Below, piece by piece: positions 17,963 through 27,349 of a stretch of 64,000 bases of DNA. Numbering within the stretch: the first letter of the stretch is position 1; every line of letters begins with the position of its first letter. This stretch comes from an uncultured Acetobacteroides sp. Its GTDB lineage: Bacteria; Bacteroidota; Bacteroidia; Bacteroidales; ZOR0009. The notes beneath the pieces are model-generated. The model was not told the DNA's origin. It saw only the letters and a program-made list of their open reading frames with translations, and did not search any database. Both the position numbers and the translations under genes were made by a program. The DNA lies in assembly GCF_963678165.1 (NCBI RefSeq), contig NZ_OY782755.1, positions 4,139,501 through 4,203,500 on the forward strand, read 5' to 3'.

Positions 17963-18439
17963 CTACAGAATTAGATGACCAACCGTTGCTCCTACTTCCT
18001 CAATCAGTTCCTGAGTATTGAGGTACAGCTGCAATCCTCGCTTCCCTGCGCTCACATATATCCGATCGAAATCGTTACAGGTTTCGTGAATGTAGGTGGG
18101 GAAATGCTTTTTCATGCCTATGGGCGAGCATGCTCCACGAATGTATCCGGTTGTTGGGAGAAGCTCCTTCATTGGGATCATCTCGCACTTCTTATTCCCC
18201 GAAATCTTTGCGGCCTTCTTCAGGTCGAGCTCTTCGGCTCCGGGAATCACGCAAACGAAGTAGCCCGACTTATCGCCTTTCAGCACCAATGTCTTAAAGA
18301 CTCGCTCAACCGGCTCTTTCAGCTGCTCGGCAACGTGAATGGCGCTTAGATCGCTTTCGTCAACCTCGTAGGGGATTAGCTCGTAGCGGATCTTTGCCTT
18401 GTCGAGTAGCCTTGCCGCGTTTGTTTTATCAATAGCCAT
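17963..18439 (-). CDS. ybaK: Cys-tRNA(Pro)/Cys-tRNA(Cys) deacylase YbaK
   Basis: A 158-residue protein. YbaK/EbsC-type features are IRYELIPYEVDESDLSAIHV near the start, the catalytic-lysine region RVFKTLVLKGDKSGYFVCVI, KKAAKISGNKKCEMI, the loop TTGYIRGACSPIGMKKHFPT, and VSAGKRGLQLYL. The enzyme hydrolyses mischarged Cys-tRNA(Pro) in the cytoplasm. It appears monocistronic. Confidence 0.93.
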   Translation of the reverse strand: MAIDKTNAARLLDKAKIRYELIPYEVDESDLSAIHVAEQLKEPVERVFKTLVLKGDKSGYFVCVIPGAEELDLKKAAKISGNKKCEMIPMKELLPTTGYIRGACSPIGMKKHFPTYIHETCNDFDRIYVSAGKRGLQLYLNTQELIEEVGATVGHLIL

Positions 18440-18491
18440 GGTGCTGATTTAATTTTCGGCAAAAATAGGAGTAATTGTACTTAAGCGTTAC

Positions 18492-19514
18492 CTACTGGTA
18501 CATTATATATATAGGTTTTGGCTTTAGCTTCATCAGCTCCGGAGGGGTTAGCAGGCGGTGGGGCGCCTTCTTCAAGTCGTTTTTGTAGAAAAGCTTGAAT
18601 CCGGCAAACTGTACGGGCTCCTTGTACACATACTGCTTGTAGGTATTCTTCTTTAGCACGGGTTCTCCCCAGCCATCCATGTTCATTACGACTTGCACCT
18701 CGGGCCGCAGTTTGATGTCGCGGTATCTTCGGACCATTCCTTGGGTAAACCGATGGACAACCAGAATCTTTGGAGGGATGTTGTTCGCCTTTACCAGCTT
18801 GGCCAGGTACTCCGAGCAGAAGTTAACGTCATCGGCATCCATGGTGCCTATCTTATGGCCGGGGATGCTACCCGTTTTCATCGAGAATTCGGGATCGATG
18901 CCTAGGTGAACGTGCGGCATCTTCAGGTATTTCTCCAGCAGGGGAACTTCCTCCTGAACGCTACTCTTCCCGACCTGTATGTCTAGGAATACGATGGCAT
19001 TCCCCATCTTGGCGATGGCCAATGCCGAATCGATCTGCCTGCGGGGCATGCGCATACGGTATTTGCCATCTTTCTGAGGAATTCCCTGGGCCACGACCGC
19101 GATATAGTGGATGGCGGGCTGCACGGGAGTGGTGGGGTCGGCCTCTTCCCAGGCTTTGACCTCGATATTTAGCCTTCGCCAGAGTTCCTTGGGGGGATAC
19201 TCGCCGAGAATGCCCATTCGCTTGGAGTAGATGTTGCCGTAGTAGGCAATAATTCGCTTATGGGGAAGGATTGCCCCCTTTAGTGGGGCAGGATTATTCT
19301 TAATGGGCCAAAAACCTAGCGTGTCGCCATTGGCAAGGGCCGTTAGCTTTTCGGTATCCGAAGGTGTGCTGGCTGGAGCCGTACTTGCGGCCTGCTTATC
19401 CGTCGATGATGCCTGAGGTTTGCTCTTTTCAGAGCTAGATTCGCTCTTTTGAACGCATCCGTAGGTTGCAGCAGTAAGCGCAAGCGCTAAAATAGTAATG
19501 TGTCTGTTACTCAT
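18492..19514 (-). CDS. Putative lipoprotein, barrel-like domain of unknown function
   Basis: A 340-residue protein with a lipobox at Cys20 (TYGC), a Ser/Ala/Lys-rich linker (about 22-55) and a compact domain (about 75-340). The domain begins AYYGNIYSKRMGILGEYPP and contains HYIAVVAQGIPQKDG, AIVFLDIQVGKSS, VHLGIDPEFSMK and KILVVHRFTQGMV. The alternating strands ending in acidic residues suggest a TIM-barrel, possibly a glycosidase relative, but I cannot name the family. It lies 57 bp downstream of the deacetylase-like gene on the same strand. Confidence 0.65.
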   Translation of the reverse strand: MSNRHITILALALTAATYGCVQKSESSSEKSKPQASSTDKQAASTAPASTPSDTEKLTALANGDTLGFWPIKNNPAPLKGAILPHKRIIAYYGNIYSKRMGILGEYPPKELWRRLNIEVKAWEEADPTTPVQPAIHYIAVVAQGIPQKDGKYRMRMPRRQIDSALAIAKMGNAIVFLDIQVGKSSVQEEVPLLEKYLKMPHVHLGIDPEFSMKTGSIPGHKIGTMDADDVNFCSEYLAKLVKANNIPPKILVVHRFTQGMVRRYRDIKLRPEVQVVMNMDGWGEPVLKKNTYKQYVYKEPVQFAGFKLFYKNDLKKAPHRLLTPPELMKLKPKPIYIMYQ

Positions 19515-19585
19515 AAGATGAATTTAGAGAGACTGTAACGAAGGAGCTCTACGCTTTTATTGAGGCTGCCTTGCTTGTGTTGGTA

Positions 19586-20434
19586 CTAGTTTGTTTGTTT
19601 GAATGTTTGGCGCATTTGCCGGAGCAAACGCTGAGGCGAACACTCGGGAGCAATAATCCTCCGTACGGATTGTAGCGGCAGTAGGGTGTCGCGCTTTGAT
19701 ATTAGCGTAAAAGAGAGCTTGAAGTAGCGGCTTAGCACCTCTGCGCTATGATGGTTATACACTCCGTTGGGGTAGGCCCAGTACTCTACCGGAATACCGG
19801 CTACCTTTTCGAGCACATCTTTTGGTTTCGCGACCTGCTTTTGCCAGTCGGACTCCTCCTTGTACTTGGTTGCCATCGTATGATCCCAGCTGTGCAGCCC
19901 TATGGTGTGCCCGCGCTTTGCGAGCTGCGCTATCTGAGCCTTTGTCATGTAGTTCTTCTTGTTGTAGGTGATGGTCATGATAAAGAAGACGCCCCTAAAC
20001 CCGTACCTCTCCAGTATGGGAGCGGCAACGGCAGTGTGCTCCTCCCTCGAATCATCAAAGGTTATCATAACCGGCTTCTGGGGGAGCGGACTGTTGTACA
20101 CCAGGTAGGCGTACAGCTGTGCGGGCGATATGGAGTGATATCCGCTATCGGCAAGGGCCTTTACGTGCGCCTCGAAAGTGGCTACGGCAACGGTATAGTC
20201 TCCTTTACGGTTGTCGGCAATTCGATGGTAGCAGAGGACGGGCACCTCGGGCTTGGAAAGGATCTGTGCAGCGCTGTTTTTGTGCTGATTGGTAGCAGAA
20301 CTCTTATGAGATGTAGCGGCGGCGGTGCTTCGGCCTGCGGCTACGGCTTGCTGCTGTCGGTGCGCATCGCAGCCGATGCAGCATGCAGCTATTCCTAGCA
20401 GTACTACTCCTATGGTTGTAAGGCGTACGTTCAT
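19586..20434 (-). CDS. Polysaccharide deacetylase-family lipoprotein (NodB homology)
   Basis: 282 residues from MNVRLTTIG, since the ATG at 20434 precedes a signal with a lipobox (IGC). An extra 24 residues upstream are rejected. NodB motifs are present: PVLCYHRI, the metal-site ITFDDS (family usual TFDDG), GLHSWDH as the HxxxH motif, and YWAYPNGVYN. These enzymes remove acetyl groups from amino sugars in peptidoglycan or exopolysaccharide. It probably shares a transcript with the downstream lipoprotein. Confidence 0.85.
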   Translation of the reverse strand: MNVRLTTIGVVLLGIAACCIGCDAHRQQQAVAAGRSTAAATSHKSSATNQHKNSAAQILSKPEVPVLCYHRIADNRKGDYTVAVATFEAHVKALADSGYHSISPAQLYAYLVYNSPLPQKPVMITFDDSREEHTAVAAPILERYGFRGVFFIMTITYNKKNYMTKAQIAQLAKRGHTIGLHSWDHTMATKYKEESDWQKQVAKPKDVLEKVAGIPVEYWAYPNGVYNHHSAEVLSRYFKLSFTLISKRDTLLPLQSVRRIIAPECSPQRLLRQMRQTFKQTN

Positions 20435-20650
20435 TTCTATTCCCTTTATGGTTAAGCAAAAGGCGCTATGCCCCTTGCGTTGTGGTAATTGTTCCATCAT
20501 ATCCAACAGCAGCTCTAGGGCGGGTGAATGCTACTAGGCTTCGGCAATGTTCCCCCTAAAATTGCCTGCTGCAAGATAATCTTTTCGTTTAATCAAAAAA
20601 GTAGGGTTGGCTGTTAAACTAGGAATTTGCAGTATAGCATAACCTTTTTC

Positions 20651-21006
20651 GAACAGCCCCCGCTCTGCAATGGCTTTCCCCTGCTCTACAATGGCTTTCC
20701 CTTCTTCTGTAATGTCTTTCCCCTCTTCTGTAATGCCTTCCCCCGCTCTGCAATGGGTTTCCCCAGCTCTGTAACGGCTTCCCCCTGTTCTGCAATGGCT
20801 TCCCCCTGTTCTGCAATGGGTTCCCCCTCCTCTGTAACGGCTTCCCCCTGCTCTGCAACGGCTTTCCCTACTTCTGCAATGGGTTTCCCCCGCTCTGCAA
20901 CGGCTTCCCCCTGTTCTGTAACGGCTTTCCCCCGTTCTGCAACGCCTTTCCCCTCTTCTGCAACGCCTTTCCCCCGCTCTGCAATGCCTTTCCCCTATTC
21001 GGCAAC
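20651..21006 (+). repeat. 21-bp tandem array 2 (17 units)
   Basis: Seventeen units with consensus GGCTTTCCCCYGYTCTGCAAY. All are 21 bp except the fifth (20735-20754), which has lost one base. That loss shifts the reading frame on both strands, so the array is not a conserved coding region, although an Arg/Gly-rich minus-strand frame runs through most of it. It is pyrimidine-rich on the plus strand and ends 158 bp upstream of the next start codon. Confidence 0.9.
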
Positions 21007-21164
21007 GGCTTTTTCCAACCTTTCGTGGTGTTAATTCAATGTATATAAAAATAATTAGCAAATATTTTGCAAAACACTTGAAAATACGCTTGCAATTCCC
21101 GAACTTTACTTTCGAGAGTAAAATTTATTAGGCAACAATTAAGTATTAAGCAAAAGTAGGACAA

Positions 21165-22082
21165 ATGAAAACAGCTTATTTACCATTTTCGCGCATGTAC
21201 CTGCAGGTGCATTCCTTTTTGAACAACAGTAGCACACTAATGGACTTTCCGATTATGAAAACGATGGTCCCAAAGATGGAGGTGCACGGATCTACCCTCG
21301 AAAAGCTGGTGGGTGTTGTGACCTTCTCGGCAGCCGACGATCCTCAGGTGTACATTGATATCGTTAACACAAAGGGGTACCAGCTCGGCAAATGCCTGGA
21401 GGACATTGCCACCCAGAAGGGGGACACTGCCATGGTAAAGCGCATACATCTCTCCTACTCCGACTTAATCCGGAAGAGTACCTCCAATAAGATACAAAGT
21501 GCAAGCAGCATCCTCAACGAGGCGAAGGCTTGCCTTACCGATTTGGCCAACTACAAGGTGGATAAGGCCGATGTTGACAGCTTTGAGGCTGCCATCGTGA
21601 AGCTGGTAGAGATAAACACCAACAACGCCAAGCAGGCCGCAGAGCGCCGCATCAAGCAGCTGCAGGCGGCCGATGCCGTAAAGGTGTGCAAGGAGGATCT
21701 CCAGCGATGCGACAGCTTTATCGAAACGGTAAGGCTGAAGCACCCGGATATCTACAAGGCCTACTACGAGCAGCGCAAGGAAAAGGATAACCCCGCCATC
21801 TACTCGCGCATTCGGGTTGTAGATGCCGATACAAAGCAGCCTGTGCTAAACGCCCTGGTTACGGTAATCTCTACCACCCGAACAAAGAACGGCGAGCGGC
21901 TGGTGGTGCTCAAGCGCCGCACCGGGAAAACCGGCGAGCTGCGCATTAGCAACGCCGAGAAGGATATATTTATGGTTACCGCCGAAAAGCTGGGCTGCAC
22001 GGAGAACAGCAGCAAGCTGGTAATTGCCGATAGCCGCCCGGTTGTGCTGGAGATTTCGCTGAAGAAGCTAAATATCAACTAG
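21165..22082 (+). CDS. Helical protein with C-terminal carboxypeptidase-regulatory-like domain
   Basis: A 305-residue protein without a signal peptide. Residues 1-205 are predicted mostly helical, with Leu/Ala/Lys heptads. From about 210 the sequence YSRIRVVDADTKQPVLNALV resembles a CarboxypepD_reg-like beta-sandwich, ending in VVLEISLKK. The protein at 56339 has the same plan, and the helical part recalls the DUF6261-like protein at 37697. No function is known to me. It is transcribed alone, with array 2 upstream and a terminator behind. Confidence 0.75.
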   Translation: MKTAYLPFSRMYLQVHSFLNNSSTLMDFPIMKTMVPKMEVHGSTLEKLVGVVTFSAADDPQVYIDIVNTKGYQLGKCLEDIATQKGDTAMVKRIHLSYSDLIRKSTSNKIQSASSILNEAKACLTDLANYKVDKADVDSFEAAIVKLVEINTNNAKQAAERRIKQLQAADAVKVCKEDLQRCDSFIETVRLKHPDIYKAYYEQRKEKDNPAIYSRIRVVDADTKQPVLNALVTVISTTRTKNGERLVVLKRRTGKTGELRISNAEKDIFMVTAEKLGCTENSSKLVIADSRPVVLEISLKKLNIN

Positions 22083-22420
22083 AACTCTTTGGTTAGGTTT
22101 TTTGTGGTTAATAGGGCTTGGTTAATGGTTGCCGCTTACCCCTTCGGGGGTGGCGGCTTTTTTTATCCGTAAGCAATATTTTTTACCAAATATTAAAATA
22201 AATGGGTTTGGGAGTATTACGGTACTAAAAAAATAGTACATTGCCCAATATCTTATAATCGTAGACCTTTAGAATCTTATTTGCTGTTACTCGTTTTTCG
22301 CTTGCTGCCCGTTCGGGGCGAAGGTTTACAGGTTGTAGGGTAGAAAGTTAATAACAGGAGACGCCTGCTATACTCCGTATTAGCATAAGGTCTATTGTTC
22401 AACAGTAATACCTATATCCC
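22083..22420. other. Intergenic region between two plus-strand genes
   Basis: Holds a terminator (separate entry) and then about 250 AT-rich bases without a gene. The promoter of the M23-like/S41 gene should lie here; no confident box was picked. Confidence 0.5.
22131..22164 (+). terminator. Rho-independent terminator with TTCG loop
   Basis: GCCGCTTACCCC pairs with GGGGTGGCGGC around a TTCG tetraloop and runs into a T-rich tail. It lies 49 bp after the helical-protein gene. Confidence 0.88.
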
Positions 22421-24442
22421 ATGAAAAGACTAGCCATTCTGTTTTTGCTAATTGTCACCTTGGGCGCATTCGCCCAAACCGACACCAAGAAGCTCACCCT
22501 CGTAAAGGCGCAGTGGCCCATAAAGGGGGCGAATCCCGGCGAGGGCATCATTGGTAAGCCGGGGCAGTACATTAAGGGCGAAAGCAACTACGACAATCTC
22601 TTTATCGAGGCCAAGGAGGGCGACGCCGTGGTGGCTCCCGAAGGTGGAACCATAATGAACATTTCCTACATCTATCGAGAATCGTTGACCTATATGACGG
22701 GCACTAAGGTTGCGCTCGATAGCGGGACTGCCGCTGAGGATAAGCAGGCAAGGGAAGCCGTTGCGGCTAATCTGAAGAAGCATAACCGATCGCTTAAGGG
22801 CGATGTTGCCAAGTTTGTATCCCAGAGCATCGGAATTAGAACCGCATCGGGTGCGATTTACTGGATATCGGGGCTCCATCCCACAAAGCTATTCAAAACT
22901 GGCGATAAGGTATCGAAGGGCGACCAGATTGGCAGCGTTGGCTACGCCTACTCGGCCTTCGACAAGCCGCACATCAGCATCTCGCGCTCCATCGACTCGA
23001 AGCCGGCCGACCCCATGGGCGTTTTTGGCATTCCTACCTCGTTTGTAAAGGCAAAGCCAAAGACGTTCGACTTTTTGACCTACAGGCATCCGGTTGACTC
23101 GCTCAAGAAGGACTTCAGCATCTTCCGGAAATCCTTGGAGCAGGTGCATCCAGGGCTTTACGACTACACCTCGAAGGCGCAGATGGATAGCCTCTTCAAT
23201 TCCATCGCCTCGAAGCTGAACACCCCCATGACTAGTAGAGATTTTATGATGCTCCTGAAGGAGATAACCGCAAAAATCAGGGATAGCCATACCTTCATTA
23301 GCGGAATAAATCCTCAGAGCATAAAGTTCTTACCTCCTGTTATGCTTGCCTACGACGGTAAAGGGATTGTGGTTACCGGTTCATCCGTAGCAGACAGGTG
23401 TAAAGTCGGCGAAAGAATAGCTGAGGTCAATGGCATTAGCTCGGCAACGCTGATTGAGCAAATGAAAAAGTCTGTAACAGGTGACGAGGGCTATAATACC
23501 CTACACACAGAACGATACCTGATGGAATACCTAACGCAACGGCTTTTTATAATGGGGCTATACGAAAAGGGAGGCTTCTTAAACCTAAAAACCGAGAGCG
23601 GGAAGCTCCTTGCCATACCATGCAAGGGGGTGAAGAAGACTTCTCGGGTAAAGATGAATAGCTGGGCTCCCGATTCGGTAGGCTTTACAGCTAGGATCAT
23701 TAAACCCAACCTAGCCTGCCTTGATATCAACACCTTCCAGCTAAATCAGGTGGAGGAGGATTCCATTGCCAGCTTTGTAGCACGAATCGAGCGGCTTGGC
23801 GTAAAGAATCTTATTGTTGATGTCAGGGATAATGGGGGCGGAGAGATAAACGTTGGAACAAAAATCATCTCCTACTTCATTGATAAGCCTCTGAATACCT
23901 TTAGCTATCGAATGGTGAAGAGCAACACCACCTATCCCATACTTAAGTACTCGGATAGCTGGTTGGGAAGCCAAGTGATATTCCCCGAGTTTAAGGCGGT
24001 AGCGGGTAAGGACGGCTTCTACAGCTATGGAGAGGACTCTACCTACGTGCGCACGATTGTTCCCAACGAGAAGATTCACTTTAGCGGTCGCATATTTCTT
24101 TTAGCCAACGAGTACTCCCGTTCCATGGCCTCCGATTTTGCAAGCGCCCTTGTGGGGCAGGCTAGCTGTACGATTGTTGGCCGCGAAACCGGCAGCAGCT
24201 ACTACCAGATGAACGCCGAGAAGTTTGCCGACATGCTGCTATTCACAACCAACATAAAGCTGCACATCCCCATGGTAAAATGCGTATTCCGCGATACCCC
24301 CAACCCACGAATCCCCTACGGCCACGGCGTAATCCCCGACTACAACGTTCCCCTCACCCTCAACGAGCTAACCCAGCCCAAGGATGTAATCCTCGACAGG
24401 GCAATGGAGGTAATTGAGGGAAAGGCGACAGCAAAGGAGTAG
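22421..24442 (+). CDS. Exported fusion: degenerate M23 (LytM)-like domain plus S41 peptidase
   Basis: A 673-residue protein with a signal peptide ending AFAQ. Residues about 45-205 follow the M23/LytM pattern (YDNLFIEAKEGDAVVAPEGG, FKTGDKVSKGDQIGSVGYAY), but the zinc motif HxH reads KPHISIS, with only one His, so this part is probably inactive. Residues about 230-650 form an S41-type domain: IRDSHTFI, LIVDVRDNGGGEIN and NEYSRSMASDFA with Ser568 as likely nucleophile. The fusion suggests cell-wall targeting of a periplasmic protease. Confidence 0.82.
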   Translation: MKRLAILFLLIVTLGAFAQTDTKKLTLVKAQWPIKGANPGEGIIGKPGQYIKGESNYDNLFIEAKEGDAVVAPEGGTIMNISYIYRESLTYMTGTKVALDSGTAAEDKQAREAVAANLKKHNRSLKGDVAKFVSQSIGIRTASGAIYWISGLHPTKLFKTGDKVSKGDQIGSVGYAYSAFDKPHISISRSIDSKPADPMGVFGIPTSFVKAKPKTFDFLTYRHPVDSLKKDFSIFRKSLEQVHPGLYDYTSKAQMDSLFNSIASKLNTPMTSRDFMMLLKEITAKIRDSHTFISGINPQSIKFLPPVMLAYDGKGIVVTGSSVADRCKVGERIAEVNGISSATLIEQMKKSVTGDEGYNTLHTERYLMEYLTQRLFIMGLYEKGGFLNLKTESGKLLAIPCKGVKKTSRVKMNSWAPDSVGFTARIIKPNLACLDINTFQLNQVEEDSIASFVARIERLGVKNLIVDVRDNGGGEINVGTKIISYFIDKPLNTFSYRMVKSNTTYPILKYSDSWLGSQVIFPEFKAVAGKDGFYSYGEDSTYVRTIVPNEKIHFSGRIFLLANEYSRSMASDFASALVGQASCTIVGRETGSSYYQMNAEKFADMLLFTTNIKLHIPMVKCVFRDTPNPRIPYGHGVIPDYNVPLTLNELTQPKDVILDRAMEVIEGKATAKE

Positions 24443-24491
24443 CTGGTTGCTGATATATTCCCCATTTTCGAGGACACCCCTATATAGAACG

Positions 24492-24521
24492 AACGAGGCT
24501 ACCCATCAGGATAGCCTCGTT
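24492..24521. terminator. Bidirectional terminator between convergent genes
   Basis: AACGAGGCTA pairs perfectly with TAGCCTCGTT around a 10-base loop, midway between the plus-strand peptidase gene and the minus-strand CPBP protease gene. Confidence 0.8.
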
Positions 24522-24542
24522 TATGTTTGTACAATAACTTTC

Positions 24543-25439
24543 TTATGTGTTTTGAAGAGGAATAGCCTCTTCTCCCTCTCCCTTCCTCCGCGTAAAGTAG
24601 GTAAACACCCCGGCAATGGCCACAACCATCAGGATGGTGCACACAATGGAGCCCTCGAAACCGAATTTCCCGCCCGTTATGGTCGCATCCCCCAGCGACG
24701 ACATCTTTAGCAGGCTGCTGGTATGGGTTCCGCTCACCGAGTAGCCCAGCACAGGACCCTGGATGAAGTTCCAGAACAGGTGAAGGCTGATGGAGAACCA
24801 AAGGTTGCGCGTAAAGATGTAGGCCGAGCCCAGAAGTATCCCTGCAAGGATAAGGTTTACCAGCGGAAGCAGATCCATTCCGTTGTTCATGATGTGCAGC
24901 ACCCCAAATATGGAGGCGCTGATGGCTAGCGCCACATACTTGTTCATCCGCGTCAGCAGGTTGTTGAGGATGTACCCGCGAATGAGCATCTCCTCGTTAA
25001 CAGCAACCACTACGAATAGCGCAAAGCTTACCAAAAAGCTTGCCGCATCGAACTGAAAGCCCGTAAAGCGGATTTGTCCCATCAGGTAGAGGAGCGTAGT
25101 GCCAATGCCAAACAAAAGTATGGCGCCTACAAGTCCAGCGAGGATGTCTTTCCCCCTGCCAGCAATCGAAAAGCCGAGCGAAACAAAGGTTTTCCTATCC
25201 ATGTACCGGCGGAATAGCAGCGTGATAAGCAGCGTACCCGTTAATCCAAAGAGTTCGACTCCCAGAAACTGTGCTGTGCTAAGGTTGCTGAAGCTTTCGA
25301 GGTCGGATATCGAGCATCCTACGGCAAGCATCCCTACTAGCTGGAGTGTTATCGTAGAAGCGATAAATGCAATAATGTACAGCACCACCCTTGCCCATAA
25401 AGGGAGAGATGCTTTTCTTTCTTTCTCAAGTTTTTCCAT
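24543..25439 (-). CDS. CPBP-family intramembrane metalloprotease
   Basis: A 298-residue polytopic protein with about seven or eight membrane helices. The CPBP (CAAX protease/bacteriocin-processing) motifs are intact: NEEMLIRG with Glu149, Glu150 and Arg154, FGVLHI with His182, and ISLHLFWNFIQG with His220 and Asn224. Bacterial members process or confer immunity to peptides, but most have no known substrate. It is a single gene with a terminator behind it. Confidence 0.88.
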   Translation of the reverse strand: MEKLEKERKASLPLWARVVLYIIAFIASTITLQLVGMLAVGCSISDLESFSNLSTAQFLGVELFGLTGTLLITLLFRRYMDRKTFVSLGFSIAGRGKDILAGLVGAILLFGIGTTLLYLMGQIRFTGFQFDAASFLVSFALFVVVAVNEEMLIRGYILNNLLTRMNKYVALAISASIFGVLHIMNNGMDLLPLVNLILAGILLGSAYIFTRNLWFSISLHLFWNFIQGPVLGYSVSGTHTSSLLKMSSLGDATITGGKFGFEGSIVCTILMVVAIAGVFTYFTRRKGEGEEAIPLQNT

Positions 25440-25577
25440 AGATGTATATTGGTTTACTGATAATATTCAGCCGATAGGTTGTAAAGACGGGTTTAAGGTA
25501 GCAAATAATGTTAAATAGCGAAGGTTTATCCTGTATTTCATCGAGAATTTCTCGCTTACGCAAGCTTTCAAAACAAA

Positions 25578-25598
25578 GAGACGCACATAGTGCGTCTC
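25578..25598. repeat. REP-like hairpin GAGACGCA...TGCGTCTC
   Basis: A 21-bp near-perfect palindrome, GAGACGCA with complement TGCGTCTC around a 5-base centre. The same outer arms occur at the IS insertion site (33238-34581), so it belongs to a short dispersed hairpin family in this genome. Confidence 0.6.
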
Positions 25599-25752
25599 CT
25601 CGAATGTAAAATGAATGGATAAAAAGCAAAAATATCTGCATTGCGCCCCACGGTAACAACCGTACCAGCGAGGTTTTTACGGATTATCGGGCAGCCGCTG
25701 TTGTGTCCTAATCTCCGAGGGTTACGAAACTCGTGAATTGCTGTTGGGGAGC

Positions 25753-27039
25753 CTAGTTTACCTTCACGAACTCAACCCTGCGGTTCTGCGCCTTACCTTC
25801 GGGTGTGTCGTTGTCGGTAATTGGTTTGCTCTCGCCCCAACCTTTTGAGGTTAGGCGATTGGCAGAAATCCCCTGGCTTACTAACTCGTTGCGAACTGCT
25901 GCAGCACGTTTCTCCGATAAGGTTTTGTTGGCTACATCGGCACCATCGCTGTCGGTATGCCCTTCGACGCAGAATTTAAGCTCGGGATGATCGTTCATCA
26001 GCTTCACCACGTAGCTAATGGTGCCCATACTCTCGGGTTTGATGGTGGCTTGGTTGACATCAAACTTGATTCCCGTGGTTACGAATTTGCCATCGGTTAA
26101 TATCTTGTCGTAAAGAGGTACTGCTCCTTTCGCAATTCTAATATTCTTGATGTAGCCATTCATGTCGCCGCTTGGATTGTGAAATCCAATGGTAAATCCA
26201 ACGGGGTTAAACTCAATGTTGGGGATGTTAATCACGCGAGCATCATCAATATAGGCCTTTAATGCTCTTTTGTTGAAAGAGATGGCAATATGCCTCCAAC
26301 TGGGTATCGATTTTGTATCAGCGTTGGAGAAACCGGGATAGAAGCCTTTGGTTATGTTTTTACCATCGGCGGCATTTTGGTAAAAGCGCAGGTACTCCCT
26401 ACCGTTGATGTTGTTGCTCTTATCCAGATTCTTCTGATTTTTTGCATCAAGTAGGAATATGCGGTAGGCGTTATTATACTTATCGTAGTAGGCGTCGAAT
26501 TCGATGGTAAATGCCTCTGGAAGGTAATCCTCCTTGCTGTTCTTTAGGAGGGGAACAATGCCATCGTAGGCGTTGGTGTTGCACTTCCTAAACATGATTA
26601 CGTTTTCGCCATTGAGGTTGGCGTTCTCCACGATGCCCTGCACTAAATCCCACTTACTTGGGAATTCCCCATTCTGCTCACCCTGCAGGTTATCCTCGAA
26701 TATGATCTCTGCCCCCGGAACGAAGTCGTATTTTGCCCATGTTAGCACAGCCTTAGCCTGTCCTCCGGCAGTATTTGCGCGTTGCGTGGATTTGCCTTGT
26801 GGTGCAGCTTGCTTATTGTTGACATTACCGTCACCTTTTACGGTGCTGTCTATGCCTTCCTCCGTTTTGTCGAAGGCTTTATCTATTCCTTTGTTGATTC
26901 GTTTATCGGTGCGCTTCTCGGTTTCTTTTTCTACCTTTTTCCCCACCTTTTTTATTGCCTTTTCGAGAAGTTGTGCGCTCGCATTCGTCGAAAATATCGC
27001 GAACAATGCGCAGGTAACGAGTAGTGTAGCTAATCTCAT
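25753..27039 (-). CDS. OmpA-family protein with internal LamG-like domain
   Basis: A 428-residue exported protein (signal ending NASAQ). A Lys/Asp/Glu-rich amphipathic stretch (about 24-60) is followed by a beta-rich domain (about 105-320) like concanavalin/LamG folds: FTIEFDAYYDKYNNAYRIF, SWRHIAISFNKRALKAYID. The C-terminal OmpA domain (about 325-428) has the peptidoglycan-binding pattern KFCVEGHTDSDGAD, TLSEKRAAAVRNEL and QNRRVEF. It probably tethers the outer membrane or a surface structure to the cell wall. Confidence 0.85.
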   Translation of the reverse strand: MRLATLLVTCALFAIFSTNASAQLLEKAIKKVGKKVEKETEKRTDKRINKGIDKAFDKTEEGIDSTVKGDGNVNNKQAAPQGKSTQRANTAGGQAKAVLTWAKYDFVPGAEIIFEDNLQGEQNGEFPSKWDLVQGIVENANLNGENVIMFRKCNTNAYDGIVPLLKNSKEDYLPEAFTIEFDAYYDKYNNAYRIFLLDAKNQKNLDKSNNINGREYLRFYQNAADGKNITKGFYPGFSNADTKSIPSWRHIAISFNKRALKAYIDDARVINIPNIEFNPVGFTIGFHNPSGDMNGYIKNIRIAKGAVPLYDKILTDGKFVTTGIKFDVNQATIKPESMGTISYVVKLMNDHPELKFCVEGHTDSDGADVANKTLSEKRAAAVRNELVSQGISANRLTSKGWGESKPITDNDTPEGKAQNRRVEFVKVN

Positions 27040-27349
27040 AGAACGTGTTTTTGGGAAGTAAAGGAACGTTGACGGTGCTGGCCTACTCTCTTACAACAAT
27101 TGCAGGGTAGGAATTGTTTTCCAGCGCTGGTTTAGCAAAAAAGCTACTACTAAAAACAATGAACGATAGCATAAGGTAAGGGGATAACGCATCTTCAATA
27201 CAAAGGATTCCCAATGCTCAAAAAGGAAACGGCTGCCCGTAAAGCAGCCGTTTCCTTTTTCATCTATTAGTTTGAATCCACCGATTTACCTAAGTTGTCG
27301 AGCTTCGAATACAGATGTGATTATGCTATCATCGGTAAGCTGAAGCGCA
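27040..27349. other. Intergenic region with terminator
   Basis: Apart from the terminator at 27220-27260, I see no gene or repeat here. It should hold the promoter of the OmpA-family gene at its left end. Confidence 0.5.
27220..27260 (-). terminator. Rho-independent terminator after the TonB receptor gene
   Basis: A perfect 17-bp stem, AAAAAGGAAACGGCTGC with its complement, around a 7-base loop, with A/T tracts on both sides. It lies 90 bp beyond the receptor's stop codon. Confidence 0.88.

Noticed and set aside
20534..21061. Arg/Gly/Cys-rich 175-residue protein on the minus strand
   Set aside because: It is a translation of the 21-bp array; a 1-bp loss shifts the repeat frame, and composition is that of the DNA repeat.
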